Source: Alteromonas indica
Lineage (GTDB): Bacteria; Pseudomonadota; Gammaproteobacteria; Enterobacterales; Alteromonadaceae
Direction: 5' to 3'
NCBI GenBank assembly: GCA_003056425.1
Contig: PYVY01000002.1
Location: forward strand, 62,001 to 126,000
Length of the DNA: 64,000 bases
In this document: piece by piece, positions 35,153 through 44,013 of the stretch
How the letters are laid out: each line of letters begins with the position of its first letter
Numbering within the stretch: position 1 is the first letter of the stretch
Notes under the pieces: model-generated
The model's input: only the letters and a program-made list of their open reading frames with translations
Database searches by the model: none
What the model was told of the DNA's origin: nothing
Translations under genes and position numbers: made by a program

Positions 35153-36181
35153 ATGAAGGTTTTATTGGTTTTTCCAAACCGCGTTCAGCGTAATTTTAAA
35201 GACATAGAAGCGGGTATTGCACCCAAAGAAAGGCTTTACGGCTTTTATGAGCTGATGAAAAATCCTGACTACACCATACTGGACTCAGACTCCCGCTTTG
35301 AAGGCCTTAGCAATAAGGTTATTCCTTTTTTACGCGGTTATGGCATTAATCTGGTCGACCTTAAAACGGTATTCAAAATTGCCAAAGTCGATGTGGTGGT
35401 AGTTAAAGATAATGTTTCTTCCATGGTTAGCGCTGTGGCCGCGCTATTCGGTAAGCCAGTGGTTTATTACGACTCACTGTTTCCCATTCCGCAAATGAAA
35501 ATAAAACAGTTCTTTCTTAAGCGTTGTTTGGCGTCTTGTACGCGCATTGTGGGCTATAACCATCAACAGGTTGAAGATTACGAGCAAAAGCTGGAGCTTA
35601 GCCTGCTGCCCAAATACAAGCATCTGGAATTTTTGCTTGATGAAGAGTTCTATAATTCGGTATTCGACAACGCCCCCGAACCGACCGAGCATGATTACCT
35701 GTTAAGTATCGGCCGCGACGTAGGGCGCGACTTCGCAACACTGGTAAAGGCCAGCGAGCAAACCGGGGTTAAGGTAAAAATAGTTACCTTACCGTATTTG
35801 CTGAACGGGATTACCCTGCCAGACAATGTCGAAATACTGCAGAATATCAGCTACGAAGCCTTATTTACTTTGTACAAAGGCGCCCGTGGGGTGGTGGTGC
35901 CGCTTAAAAAAGGGCTGTCGTATGCGTCGGGTATTCGGGCCATTATGGAAAGCCTGGTATTAAAAAAACCATCGATTGTCAGTAATACCCCGTTTGTTGA
36001 AAATAACTGTCTGGACTACCCCAATATTATTCCGGTAGACCCGGAAAACGTAGCCCAAATGGTAGCTGCTATTGAGCATGTATATCGCAGCGACGACAAC
36101 CTGGATGAATATGAATCAGAATTACCCAGCTATGCCCAAACACATCGCGAAATAAGCCAGATGCTGGCGGAGTTACGCTAA
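35153..36181 (+). CDS. Glycosyltransferase-like protein (GT-B fold, GT4-like)
   Basis: A 342-residue protein beginning MKVLLVFPNRVQRNFKDIEA. The second half has the pattern of a GT-B donor domain: YLLSIGRDVGRDFATLVKAS, PDNVEILQNISYEALFTLYK, GARGVVVPLKKGLSYASGIR, then AIMESLVLKKPSIVSNTPFV. The E of MESL fits the donor-binding glutamate. The N-terminal half is divergent. No signal peptide or helix is present, so it is a cytoplasmic enzyme or membrane-associated by charge. Its stop is immediately followed by the ATG of the next GT2 gene. Confidence 0.75.
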   Translation: MKVLLVFPNRVQRNFKDIEAGIAPKERLYGFYELMKNPDYTILDSDSRFEGLSNKVIPFLRGYGINLVDLKTVFKIAKVDVVVVKDNVSSMVSAVAALFGKPVVYYDSLFPIPQMKIKQFFLKRCLASCTRIVGYNHQQVEDYEQKLELSLLPKYKHLEFLLDEEFYNSVFDNAPEPTEHDYLLSIGRDVGRDFATLVKASEQTGVKVKIVTLPYLLNGITLPDNVEILQNISYEALFTLYKGARGVVVPLKKGLSYASGIRAIMESLVLKKPSIVSNTPFVENNCLDYPNIIPVDPENVAQMVAAIEHVYRSDDNLDEYESELPSYAQTHREISQMLAELR

Positions 36182-37150
36182 ATGGCAGGTTCGGACATTC
36201 TGGTGAGCATTGTAATGCCGTGCTACAACTATGCGCCTTACCTGGCCCAGGCCATTGCCAGCGTAGAGCAGCAAACCCTCACAAACTGGCAGCTGATTGT
36301 GGTAAACGACGGCTCTACCGACAATACCATGGAGGTGTTGGAGGCTTACCAAAACCAGCCAAACATTATCGTTATCGATAAACCTAACGGCGGGGTGTCG
36401 TCGGCGCGCAACCGGGGAATGGCCCAGGCCACCGGCAAATATATTGCGTTTTTAGATGCCGACGATATCTGGCAACCGCATAAGCTGGAAAAAGTCGTCA
36501 CGGCAATGGAGGCGCACAATGCCTGGTTTGGCGCATCTGATTTTGGCCGCTTTTCGGCAACCAGTGAAGATTTTGGTAAATTCAGTGACTACTGCCAGCC
36601 GCTGCGGGCATTATCTGCCACCGCCAGTGATGGCGTGTTGAGCTTTGATACGCCGTTGGCCGTGTTCACCGAAACGCTGGAGATGCCCTGGTATCCGTCT
36701 GCCAATGTTGTATTGCGCGCGGCCTGCCCTGAGCAGGGCTTTGATGAAAGCATGAAGCTGGGCGAAGACCTGGACTTTTTTGTCCGGCTTTGGGCCCGTG
36801 GCCCTGCGGTATTTATTACCGAACCCCTGCTTAAACTGCGGGTGCATGATGCTAATGCCAGTAAAAGCAGCACTAACCATACCTTGCTGGTATTGAAGAT
36901 TTTGCATCGCCAACAGCAGGTACTGCCTGCCGACCATGCAGGTACGGCAGCACGGCGTATTCTTACGGCGCGGATCAAAGCGCTGCTGGGTGCGCGCGGC
37001 TTATTAAAGAAAAAAGTGACAGCAGAAGATGCCCGCTGGCTGAAGCAGCGTTACCCGTATTATTTGCGTCATACCGGCAAGGTAAAATTGCTGGCTAAGC
37101 TGGTGTATAACTATGTATCACTCTGGTTATTGAAAAGCCGCACGTTGTGA
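36182..37150 (+). CDS. Glycosyltransferase, GT2 family
   Basis: A 322-residue GT-A enzyme: SIVMPCYNYAPYLAQAIASV, then VVNDGSTDNTMEVL, GGVSSARNRGMAQATGKYIA and the DxD motif FLDADDIWQP. An acceptor-loop region (LGEDLDFFVRLWARGP) follows. The C-terminus (about 280-322) is basic and amphipathic and could bind the membrane. The ATG directly abuts the previous stop, so the two genes are coupled. Sugar specificity is not deducible. Confidence 0.92.
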   Translation: MAGSDILVSIVMPCYNYAPYLAQAIASVEQQTLTNWQLIVVNDGSTDNTMEVLEAYQNQPNIIVIDKPNGGVSSARNRGMAQATGKYIAFLDADDIWQPHKLEKVVTAMEAHNAWFGASDFGRFSATSEDFGKFSDYCQPLRALSATASDGVLSFDTPLAVFTETLEMPWYPSANVVLRAACPEQGFDESMKLGEDLDFFVRLWARGPAVFITEPLLKLRVHDANASKSSTNHTLLVLKILHRQQQVLPADHAGTAARRILTARIKALLGARGLLKKKVTAEDARWLKQRYPYYLRHTGKVKLLAKLVYNYVSLWLLKSRTL

Positions 37151-37256
37151 TGATAAATAGTCGCACAGCGGCGCCTGATGCATTATATTCGCGCCCATTG
37201 GTAAACAACAAAACGGTCGGGGTACGTTACCCAGGGCCAAAGGTAAGCATTCGTAT

Positions 37257-38381
37257 ATGAAAGTGCTGGTTGCAGTGAAAAAAGATGAAGGTGCGCTAAG
37301 CCCTTCCGAGACCTTCCTCAGGTTGCACATTACCAAAGTTACCGGCGTGGTGGATGGCCTGATTGGTAATCTGGGAAAACGCCGGTTTCATTATTCTGGC
37401 GCTAGCCTGATGCCGCAGAACCTGGCATACAAGGTGGTGAAGAACCTGGCGCGCAAAGTGTCAGGAGAGAATCATTACTTCAGCGATAGCCGGGTATTAG
37501 CCCGCTATTTAACCAAACATAATATTGATATTGTGCTGGCAGAATATGGCTCGACCGCCGTCGAGGTGATGGAAGCCTGCCGTTTGGCTAAGGTTAAACT
37601 GGTGGCGCATTTTCATGGCTGGGATGCCTACGCCGATGAGATGCTGGCACAGTATGGGCAAGCGTATACCCGCCTGTTCGACCAAGCCGCGCACATTATT
37701 GCCGTGTCGCGGCATATGCAGGCGCAGCTAGAGTCGCTGGGTTGCCCGGCGCATAAAATAACGGTTAATCCTTGTGGCGCGGATATCAGTGATACGCTGG
37801 AACGTACCGGCCAAACCACTCAGGTACGCGACTTTATTATTGTGGGCAGGCTAACCCCGAAAAAGGCGCCGTTGGTTTCCTTGCAGGCATTTCATCGTAT
37901 ATTACGTAGCACTGCCGATGCTCGCCTGCATATTATTGGCGACGGCCCCCTTATGGCACCTTGCGAAGAGTATGTGAAACAATACGGTTTGGCCCAGCAA
38001 GTGATATTTCACGGCGCGCAGGGGCACGACTACGTTATTGAAAAGCTCCAGCAAAGCGACTGTTTTTTACAGCATTCAGTGGTTGCGCCCAATGGTGACC
38101 ATGAAGGAACGCCGGTGTCGGTACTCGAAGCCATGTTATTGGGCTTGCCTACCATTGCTACCCGCCATGCTGGCATAAATGATGTTATTACCCATCAGCA
38201 AACCGGTTTTATGGTCGACGAGCACGACATTGACGAAATGACCGCGCAAATGCAGTTTGTTATTGATAACCCGGCGGTAGCCTTTGCGATTGGCCAGGCA
38301 GCCCGCAAGCATGTACTGGCCAATCATACGGCCGGTATCAATATTATGAATATAGAGAAAATGCTATCATCGCTGCGCTAA
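37257..38381 (+). CDS. Glycosyltransferase, GT4 family
   Basis: A 374-residue GT-B enzyme. Its N-terminal acceptor half contains VKLVAHFHGWDAYADEMLAQ and AHIIAVSRHMQAQLESLGCP. Its donor half contains DFIIVGRLTPKKAPLVSLQA, LHIIGDGPLMAPCEEYVKQY, VIFHGAQGHDYVIEKLQQSD and the HEGTPVSVLEAMLLGLPTIA E-x7-E block. It lies 106 bp after the previous gene and 40 bp before the sulfotransferase, within the rightward block that starts at xrtA. Confidence 0.92.
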   Translation: MKVLVAVKKDEGALSPSETFLRLHITKVTGVVDGLIGNLGKRRFHYSGASLMPQNLAYKVVKNLARKVSGENHYFSDSRVLARYLTKHNIDIVLAEYGSTAVEVMEACRLAKVKLVAHFHGWDAYADEMLAQYGQAYTRLFDQAAHIIAVSRHMQAQLESLGCPAHKITVNPCGADISDTLERTGQTTQVRDFIIVGRLTPKKAPLVSLQAFHRILRSTADARLHIIGDGPLMAPCEEYVKQYGLAQQVIFHGAQGHDYVIEKLQQSDCFLQHSVVAPNGDHEGTPVSVLEAMLLGLPTIATRHAGINDVITHQQTGFMVDEHDIDEMTAQMQFVIDNPAVAFAIGQAARKHVLANHTAGINIMNIEKMLSSLR

Positions 38382-38420
38382 TCAGCGTGATGACGTGATT
38401 GTTATTATTTCGAGGATGCT

Positions 38421-39131
38421 ATGCCGGTTTTTCAGTTAGAACAAAAGAACGTGGTATTTGTGCACATTCCCAAAACCGGGGGAAGTTCGATAGACGACTG
38501 GTTATTTGATTTTGCCGGGTGTACCAGAATGCTTTTCAGCCCGCAGCCATTGCCGGATATGACCGCTACACCGCAACACATTTGCTACCAGACCATTGTG
38601 GGTCTGCTAGGCCCGCAGATGGCCATAGATTATAGCTTTGCGGTAGTGCGTAATCCTTTTAAACGGTTGGAAAGTGAATATAAATACCGGCTGGATTTGG
38701 GCCTGCTGGCAGGCCATGCAAACCCGGAAAGCCTGTTTCCGGAGTGGGTGGCCTATGCGTTGGACAAGGCGCGTAGCACACCCCATATGCTGGATAACCA
38801 CTTGCGCCCACAAAGTTATTTTGTCGCGCCTGAGGTGGACATATTTAAATTTGAAGACGGCCTTAACGAGGCGTCCCAGGCAATATCTAAGCGGTTGGGA
38901 TTAACCGGGCAGTTACTGCCAGCGGTACCCAATACGAAAATCAGTAAAAAGCGTCACCTTCAGTGGAACGCCAATAGTATTGAACGGGTACAGCAGTTTT
39001 ATGCCACTGACTTTACCCAGTTTGGTTACAGCGCCGAGCCAACAGGATTAGATATCCGTTCTGGCAAACAACTTACCAGCCTGGCCCGGCGGCTTTATCA
39101 TTTTGATAGAAAACATAAAAAGACCGCGTAG
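38421..39131 (+). CDS. Sulfotransferase, family 2 type
   Basis: A 236-residue protein whose N-terminus carries the PAPS-binding 5'-phosphosulfate loop VVFVHIPKTGGSSIDDWLF. The 3'-phosphate region is FAVVRNPFKRLESEYKYRLD (the Arg-Asn-Pro pattern). This fits Sulfotransfer_2 enzymes that sulfate carbohydrates using PAPS. It lies among glycosyltransferases, so a sulfate on the exopolysaccharide or its lipid-linked intermediate is the natural inference. No membrane helix is seen. The C-terminus is basic (ARRLYHFDRKHKKTA). Confidence 0.85.
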   Translation: MPVFQLEQKNVVFVHIPKTGGSSIDDWLFDFAGCTRMLFSPQPLPDMTATPQHICYQTIVGLLGPQMAIDYSFAVVRNPFKRLESEYKYRLDLGLLAGHANPESLFPEWVAYALDKARSTPHMLDNHLRPQSYFVAPEVDIFKFEDGLNEASQAISKRLGLTGQLLPAVPNTKISKKRHLQWNANSIERVQQFYATDFTQFGYSAEPTGLDIRSGKQLTSLARRLYHFDRKHKKTA

Positions 39132-39206
39132 CCACGTGGTTAATGGTTTTGAATACATTTATCCCAGGCTTGCCAGGCAGTCTACAATAAAGAGAACGTA
39201 GAGATT

Positions 39207-41033
39207 ATGCTCGACAATATTAAAGCGTTATTTTCCATGTTGAATAAGCAACAGAAACGCAGAATTTATATTCTGCAGGTACTGTTTCTTATTTCAGCGA
39301 TTGCGCAAATTGCAACGATAGGCAGTATAGCGCCGTTTATCGCACTGATATCCACCCCCGAAATTCTTGAAACCAGTGAAGCCTTTGCCACGGTATATGC
39401 GCTGTCGCCGGCGGAAAGTTATTACGAGTTTCTGATTTTCTATTCGGCGCTGGTGTGTGTGGTGATTTTCTTCGGTAACCTGTTGTCGGCAGTGGTACTG
39501 TGGTTTTCCTACCGGGTAACCGTAGATACCGGTGCCCAGCTTCAGCGCCGCTTGTTCAATCAATATATGTCGAACCAGTTCATCTATTTTATGAAGAACA
39601 GCGGCAGCCATATGATTTCAAAAATTGGCAACCAGATTCCGCGCATGATCTACATGGTGTTGCAGCCATTAATGCAGCTTATTTCGCAGTTCTTCATTGT
39701 TAGCCTCATTATTTTAACGCTGTTTGTGGTTGATCCGGTGCTATCTATCATCACCGCGATTATCGTAAGCGCAGTGTATGTGGTGATATTCTTTACCGTA
39801 CGTAAAAAGACGGTGGAAGCGGGCGAAATCACCACTTACGTTAACCAGAAGAAGCTGGAAATACTGCAAGAAAGTATTAAAGGTATTCGTGACGTTAAAT
39901 TGCTGCATGTTGAAAAGTGGTACGAAGAACAACTGGACGATACCACCCGTATGGGCTTGCGCGCTAACTCTTATGTGGCGCTGGCCGGTGATTTACCGCG
40001 CTTTATTGTAGAAACCATTATATTTTTGGCCATTGTTGGATTAGCGCTATTTTTGCTGATTACCGAAGGGTCGAACACCTCGATTGTGCAAACCTTAAGT
40101 TTTTATGCCATGGCGGGTTATAAAATTCTGCCAGCTGCGCAAACTATTTATAAGTCGCTTACTATGCTACGTACCCACGGCAAAGTGGTTAACCGTGTGC
40201 GCGATGAATTTATTGATGCTGCCAAAGACGCGGTACCAGATAGTGAACTCAACAGTAGCCTGAGCGGTGAACGCTTGCCGTTCAAACAGCGTTTTGAAAT
40301 GAATAATGTGGTTTACGCCTATCCGGGTGAAGCGCAACCAGCCATTAAAGACCTGACCATGACCATAGAGGCGAACAGCCTGGTGGCATTTGTTGGAGCA
40401 TCGGGGGCGGGTAAATCAACCATTGCCAACCTGGTGTGTGGATTGATATCGCACAAGCAAGGGGAAATTTTGCTCGATGGTCAGCCGCTGACCAACGACA
40501 ACGTAAAAGCCTGGCAACGCAATATTGGCTACGTGCCACAAAATGTCTTTTTGATAAACGAGTCGGTGGCTAAAAACATTACCTTTGGTATTCCCGATGA
40601 CGAGATAGATCTGGAGCGGGTGAAGTCGGCAGCGCAAAAAGCCAATATTGACGGCTTTATTGAGGGCTTAAGTGACGGCTACGACACTGTGGTAGGCGAA
40701 AATGGCGACTTATTATCAGGCGGGCAAAAGCAGCGTTTGGCCATAGCCCGTGCATTGTATAAGAACCCCAGTGTATTGATTATGGACGAAGCCACCAGTG
40801 CCTTGGATAACATTACCGAACGGAACATCCTGGCGGAAATTCGCAAGTTATCGAAGTCGATGACGGTGATTATGATTGCTCACAGACTGTCGACAGTAGA
40901 ACACTGTGACAATATATTTATTTTGGCTGACGGTAACATTACCGAGCAGGGCACCTACAATCAGCTACTGGAAAGTTCGGCATACTTTAAAGAGCTGGTG
41001 TACGGCAAAGAAGAAGACGCACAGCAGGCATAA
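39207..41033 (+). CDS. ABC exporter, PglK/MsbA type (membrane and ATPase domains fused)
   Basis: A 608-residue half-transporter. Its six-helix membrane domain covers about residues 1-330 (first helix IYILQVLFLISAIAQIATI). The ATPase domain covers about 360-600: Walker A VAFVGASGAGKSTIANLV, Q-loop GYVPQN, signature LLSGGQKQRLAIARALY, Walker B VLIMDEATSALD, and the H-loop histidine in IAHRLS. The N-terminus resembles PglK-type flippases of lipid-linked oligosaccharides. No Wzx flippase gene is recognisable in the window, so this is the likely flippase of the polysaccharide unit. Two copies are needed for a functional dimer. Confidence 0.88.
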   Translation: MLDNIKALFSMLNKQQKRRIYILQVLFLISAIAQIATIGSIAPFIALISTPEILETSEAFATVYALSPAESYYEFLIFYSALVCVVIFFGNLLSAVVLWFSYRVTVDTGAQLQRRLFNQYMSNQFIYFMKNSGSHMISKIGNQIPRMIYMVLQPLMQLISQFFIVSLIILTLFVVDPVLSIITAIIVSAVYVVIFFTVRKKTVEAGEITTYVNQKKLEILQESIKGIRDVKLLHVEKWYEEQLDDTTRMGLRANSYVALAGDLPRFIVETIIFLAIVGLALFLLITEGSNTSIVQTLSFYAMAGYKILPAAQTIYKSLTMLRTHGKVVNRVRDEFIDAAKDAVPDSELNSSLSGERLPFKQRFEMNNVVYAYPGEAQPAIKDLTMTIEANSLVAFVGASGAGKSTIANLVCGLISHKQGEILLDGQPLTNDNVKAWQRNIGYVPQNVFLINESVAKNITFGIPDDEIDLERVKSAAQKANIDGFIEGLSDGYDTVVGENGDLLSGGQKQRLAIARALYKNPSVLIMDEATSALDNITERNILAEIRKLSKSMTVIMIAHRLSTVEHCDNIFILADGNITEQGTYNQLLESSAYFKELVYGKEEDAQQA

Positions 41034-41040
41034 TGCATAT

Positions 41041-41910
41041 ATGATTTCCGTGGTTATTTGTACGTACAACCGGGCGCAAGCCTTAAAATTATGCTTAGAG
41101 TCTTTTACGCGCATTGAGTTTGCGCATGACTGGGAGCTGGTGCTGGTAGATAACAACAGCTCTGACCATACCCAGCAGGTAGTGCAAGAGGTTAAGCAGG
41201 CTACCGGCTTGCCGATTAAACTGGTCACCGAGAAACGCCAGGGGCTGGGCTATGCGCGTAACTGTGGACTGGCCGCCACCCAGTACCCTATTGTGGCGTA
41301 TACCGATGATGACTGCTATCCCCAGGCCGACTACCTAACCCAGATAGTAAACAACTTTGAGCAGCACGACATTGGCTTTGTGGGCGGTCGGGTACTGTTA
41401 CACGACCCAACCGACCTGGAGTTAACGGTGCAGTTCTCGACCACTACCGAGTTCTTTACACCGACCTCTTATATGCGGGCCGGGGTGATACACGGGGCTA
41501 ATTTTGCGTTTAAACGTGAACTGTTGATTCGCGCCGATGGGTTTGATCCAAACCTGGGGGCGGGCTCGCCCTTCAAGGCGGCTGAAGATACCGACTTGCT
41601 TACCGAATGTCAGCGGCTGGGCGCCACTGGCAAGTACGCCCCGGAAATTGTTGTATCGCATCATCATGGCCGCAAAACACAGGCAGAGTATCATTCCTTA
41701 ATGCACTCGTATGATATAGGCCGTGGTGCCTTTTACGCCAAGCGGGTGTTTTTCAGCCCCGGCCGGCGCTTACGTACTGCCAAATACTGGTTTTATTGCA
41801 TGCGTCATCAGCGCTGGGCCATGACCAAAACTGAGCTGAGAACCGCCTGGACGTATATTTGTCGGCGCTTAACCAATAAGCTGGATTATGCACCTAAACA
41901 CCTCTCCTGA
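41041..41910 (+). CDS. Glycosyltransferase, GT2 family
   Basis: A 289-residue GT-A enzyme from the ATG at 41041, 7 bp after the ABC gene; an apparent longer frame to 40906 runs inside that gene and is rejected. Motifs: MISVVICTYNRAQALKLCLE, LVLVDNNSSDHTQQVV, GLGYARNCGLAATQYPIVAY and TDDDCYPQ (DxD-like), then EDTDLLTECQRLG. The C-terminal portion is basic with a short amphipathic helix. It overlaps the following GT2 gene by 23 bp, so both are translated from one message. Confidence 0.9.
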   Translation: MISVVICTYNRAQALKLCLESFTRIEFAHDWELVLVDNNSSDHTQQVVQEVKQATGLPIKLVTEKRQGLGYARNCGLAATQYPIVAYTDDDCYPQADYLTQIVNNFEQHDIGFVGGRVLLHDPTDLELTVQFSTTTEFFTPTSYMRAGVIHGANFAFKRELLIRADGFDPNLGAGSPFKAAEDTDLLTECQRLGATGKYAPEIVVSHHHGRKTQAEYHSLMHSYDIGRGAFYAKRVFFSPGRRLRTAKYWFYCMRHQRWAMTKTELRTAWTYICRRLTNKLDYAPKHLS

Positions 41911-42826
41911 TTCGGCCCTGGTTACGGCCATAATCACTACCTACAAAGGTGCCGATACCGTAGCAATTGCGGCGCAAAGTGTACTAACGCAAACGCATGC
42001 CCAGGTTGAGGTTATTGTAGTAGACGACAACGGCCAGGGCAGCCCAGCCCAACAGCAAACCCAAGCCGCTTTAGCAGCCCTTAACGATAGCCGGATACGC
42101 TATGTGCCGCATCAGCACAATAGTAACGGCGCGGTGGCCAGAAACACCGGCATTGACGCCGCTAAAGGGCAATACATTTGCTTTTTGGATGATGACGATG
42201 TGTATTTGCCCGAACGCATTGCTGAGTCGGTACGCTATTTAACCGACAATCCGGCATTGGCGGGGGTATGTGTAGGGGTAGAGGTTCACTATTCTGCCAC
42301 CCATATTTCCACGGTGGCTATGCATCAGCCGATTACCGCAGCGCGGGTATTAACCGATGAAATGTGCATAGGCACTGGCAGCAACCTGTTTTTTAGCCGC
42401 AAGGTGTTTGACCAGGGGCTGCGTTTTGATACTGCGTTTCGGCGCCACCAGGACCTGGAGTTTGTATTGTGTGTACTGCGCCAATACCAGATAGGCAACC
42501 TGGACCAGGTGCTGGTGATAAAAAAAAGCAACGCCACCAGTAACATTCCAGACTACCGCAATTTTCGTGCAGCAAAACAAATGTATTTTACAAAGTTTGC
42601 GCCTGAAATTGCTGGGTTACCTGCCGCGCAGCGCAACCTGTTTTATAAAACCCACTATCGCTTATTGCTGGATATTGCCGAGCACGAAGGTAACCGCAAG
42701 AATATTCTGACCGCGTACAAAGACTGCCTGCAACATGGGGTGTTTTATGTGGGCGATATCGCTTCGGTATTGCTGGGCCGCAAAAACTATCAAAAGTTAA
42801 AACAGCGCATTGCCGGCAGCCGTTAA
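41888..42826 (+). CDS. Glycosyltransferase, GT2 family
   Basis: A 312-residue GT-A enzyme: TAIITTYKGADTVAIAAQSV, then VEVIVVDDNGQGSPAQQQ, NGAVARNTGIDAAKGQYICF and LDDDDVYLPERIAESV (DxD). A QDLEFVLCVLRQY region follows, then a basic C-terminus. It starts inside the end of the previous gene. Its 3' end, with stop at 42826, is part of a 120-bp tandem duplication that continues into the facing deacetylase gene. Confidence 0.9.
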   Translation: MHLNTSPDSALVTAIITTYKGADTVAIAAQSVLTQTHAQVEVIVVDDNGQGSPAQQQTQAALAALNDSRIRYVPHQHNSNGAVARNTGIDAAKGQYICFLDDDDVYLPERIAESVRYLTDNPALAGVCVGVEVHYSATHISTVAMHQPITAARVLTDEMCIGTGSNLFFSRKVFDQGLRFDTAFRRHQDLEFVLCVLRQYQIGNLDQVLVIKKSNATSNIPDYRNFRAAKQMYFTKFAPEIAGLPAAQRNLFYKTHYRLLLDIAEHEGNRKNILTAYKDCLQHGVFYVGDIASVLLGRKNYQKLKQRIAGSR

Positions 42827-43065
42827 CCCAGCCTGGTTGAAGACCGCTATTCAAGCCGCCGGGTAGGTTAACAAGGGCGCCACGTGACGACCGCGCGCCT
42901 GATAGTTTTGCCCCGAATTTCATTGAGGTATTGCCGGCGGTCGTTAACACGGCCTGGTAGAAGACCGGTATTTAAACCGCCGGGCAGGTTACAAAGGTGC
43001 CATGCGGCTAACGCGCGCCTGATAGTTTTGCCCTGAATTTCATTGGGGTATTGCTGATGTCGTTA
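42809..43065. repeat. 120-bp tandem duplication over two convergent gene ends
   Basis: Two full units (42809-42928 and 42929-43048, exact 120-bp period, about 85 percent identical by eye) plus the start of a third. Each unit carries a copy of the GT2 gene end (ATTGCCGGC, then CGTTAAC) and of the deacetylase gene end (GATAGTTTTGCCC, then GAATTTCATTG). Only the outermost copies serve the actual genes. Confidence 0.85.
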
Positions 43066-43997
43066 TGTACCCCTATTCGCAGCAACTTACTGGTTTGTAA
43101 ATTGGCCGCGGTGTTAATACCACGCTTGGTAGTGACCGCACAGTCGTAGTGCTCGCTTACTAACTTATGCGCTGCGGGCGAAAAATCCCCGTTTGGAAAA
43201 CAGAACGATGCTACCCGCTGATTGTTCGCTGCCTCCAGTAATTGCTTACTTTGCACAATTTCTTCTTGTAGTAACGTTTCAGATAGCCCTTCGACCAACC
43301 GATAATGCCGCCGGGTATGACACCCCAGCTCTACCCCGTAATTGGTGAGGGCATCGTGCAACTGTTGCTGGTTAATCATTTCGGTTTGCGTGTGGCTGGC
43401 CAGAACATCGCTTAACGGCGCCAACGCGGCGTAAATTGTGTCATCACCGTGCTGTTTTAAATGGTCGATTACCGCCGCGCCCTGGTCGCGGGTAAGCGGC
43501 AGCGGGGGTAAGGTGCCGGTTAAGGCTAGCAGCGGTTGCCAGGCTTCGGTTTGCTGAAGCCCGGGGGTAAGCAGTAAACGTAATACTTTGTTTGGCCAGA
43601 AGGGGGCGGGCATATCCATAAAGTCGCTTACCACATAAAGGGTACTGGCGAAGTTATAGCGTTTTAGCACCGGAAAGGCATATTCGTAGTTATCCAGCCA
43701 GCCATCATCAAAGGTTATGGCTACGGTTAGCTGCGGGCGCTGATCAGCGGGCAGGGCAGACCACTGTGAAACTGTCATCACATTGATATTTTCTTCGCTG
43801 AGCACCTGCATATGCATGGCAAACGTGGTGTCTGATACCACCATACCCGGCTCTTCAAACTGATAGCGTGGATCAGTGGTGGGCAGTACCCGATGGTACA
43901 TCAGCACAATCAGTTTTTTGTCGCCCCGCTTAACCTTATACCAGCCCACGGTGCCTGCCAGGGTTTGCCACACAGATTTTACCAACGGCTTAATCAT
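43008..43997 (-). CDS. NodB-type polysaccharide deacetylase
   Basis: A 329-residue leftward gene. The NodB domain shows VAITFDDGWLDNYEYAFPVL (metal Asp), STLYVVSDFMDMPAPFWPNK, and the His motif as ELGCHTRRHYRLVEG. Then follows VASFCFPNGDFSPAAHKLVS. This resembles cell-wall or EPS deacetylases. No signal peptide is seen. Its last 18 codons lie in the second copy of the 120-bp duplication; the first copy encodes a second version of the same tail, MLTTAGNTSMKFGAKLSGAR, beyond the stop. It forms a leftward pair with the ATP-grasp gene (17-bp gap). Confidence 0.85.
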   Translation of the reverse strand: MIKPLVKSVWQTLAGTVGWYKVKRGDKKLIVLMYHRVLPTTDPRYQFEEPGMVVSDTTFAMHMQVLSEENINVMTVSQWSALPADQRPQLTVAITFDDGWLDNYEYAFPVLKRYNFASTLYVVSDFMDMPAPFWPNKVLRLLLTPGLQQTEAWQPLLALTGTLPPLPLTRDQGAAVIDHLKQHGDDTIYAALAPLSDVLASHTQTEMINQQQLHDALTNYGVELGCHTRRHYRLVEGLSETLLQEEIVQSKQLLEAANNQRVASFCFPNGDFSPAAHKLVSEHYDCAVTTKRGINTAANLQTSKLLRIGVHNDISNTPMKFRAKLSGAR

Positions 43998-44013
43998 AAA
44001 TTATCGCTACCAC

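Noticed and set aside
40906..41040. N-terminal extension of the GT2 protein at 41041
   Set aside because: The extra 45 codons lie within the ABC transporter gene in another frame; the conserved GT2 start (MISVVICTYN) is at 41041.
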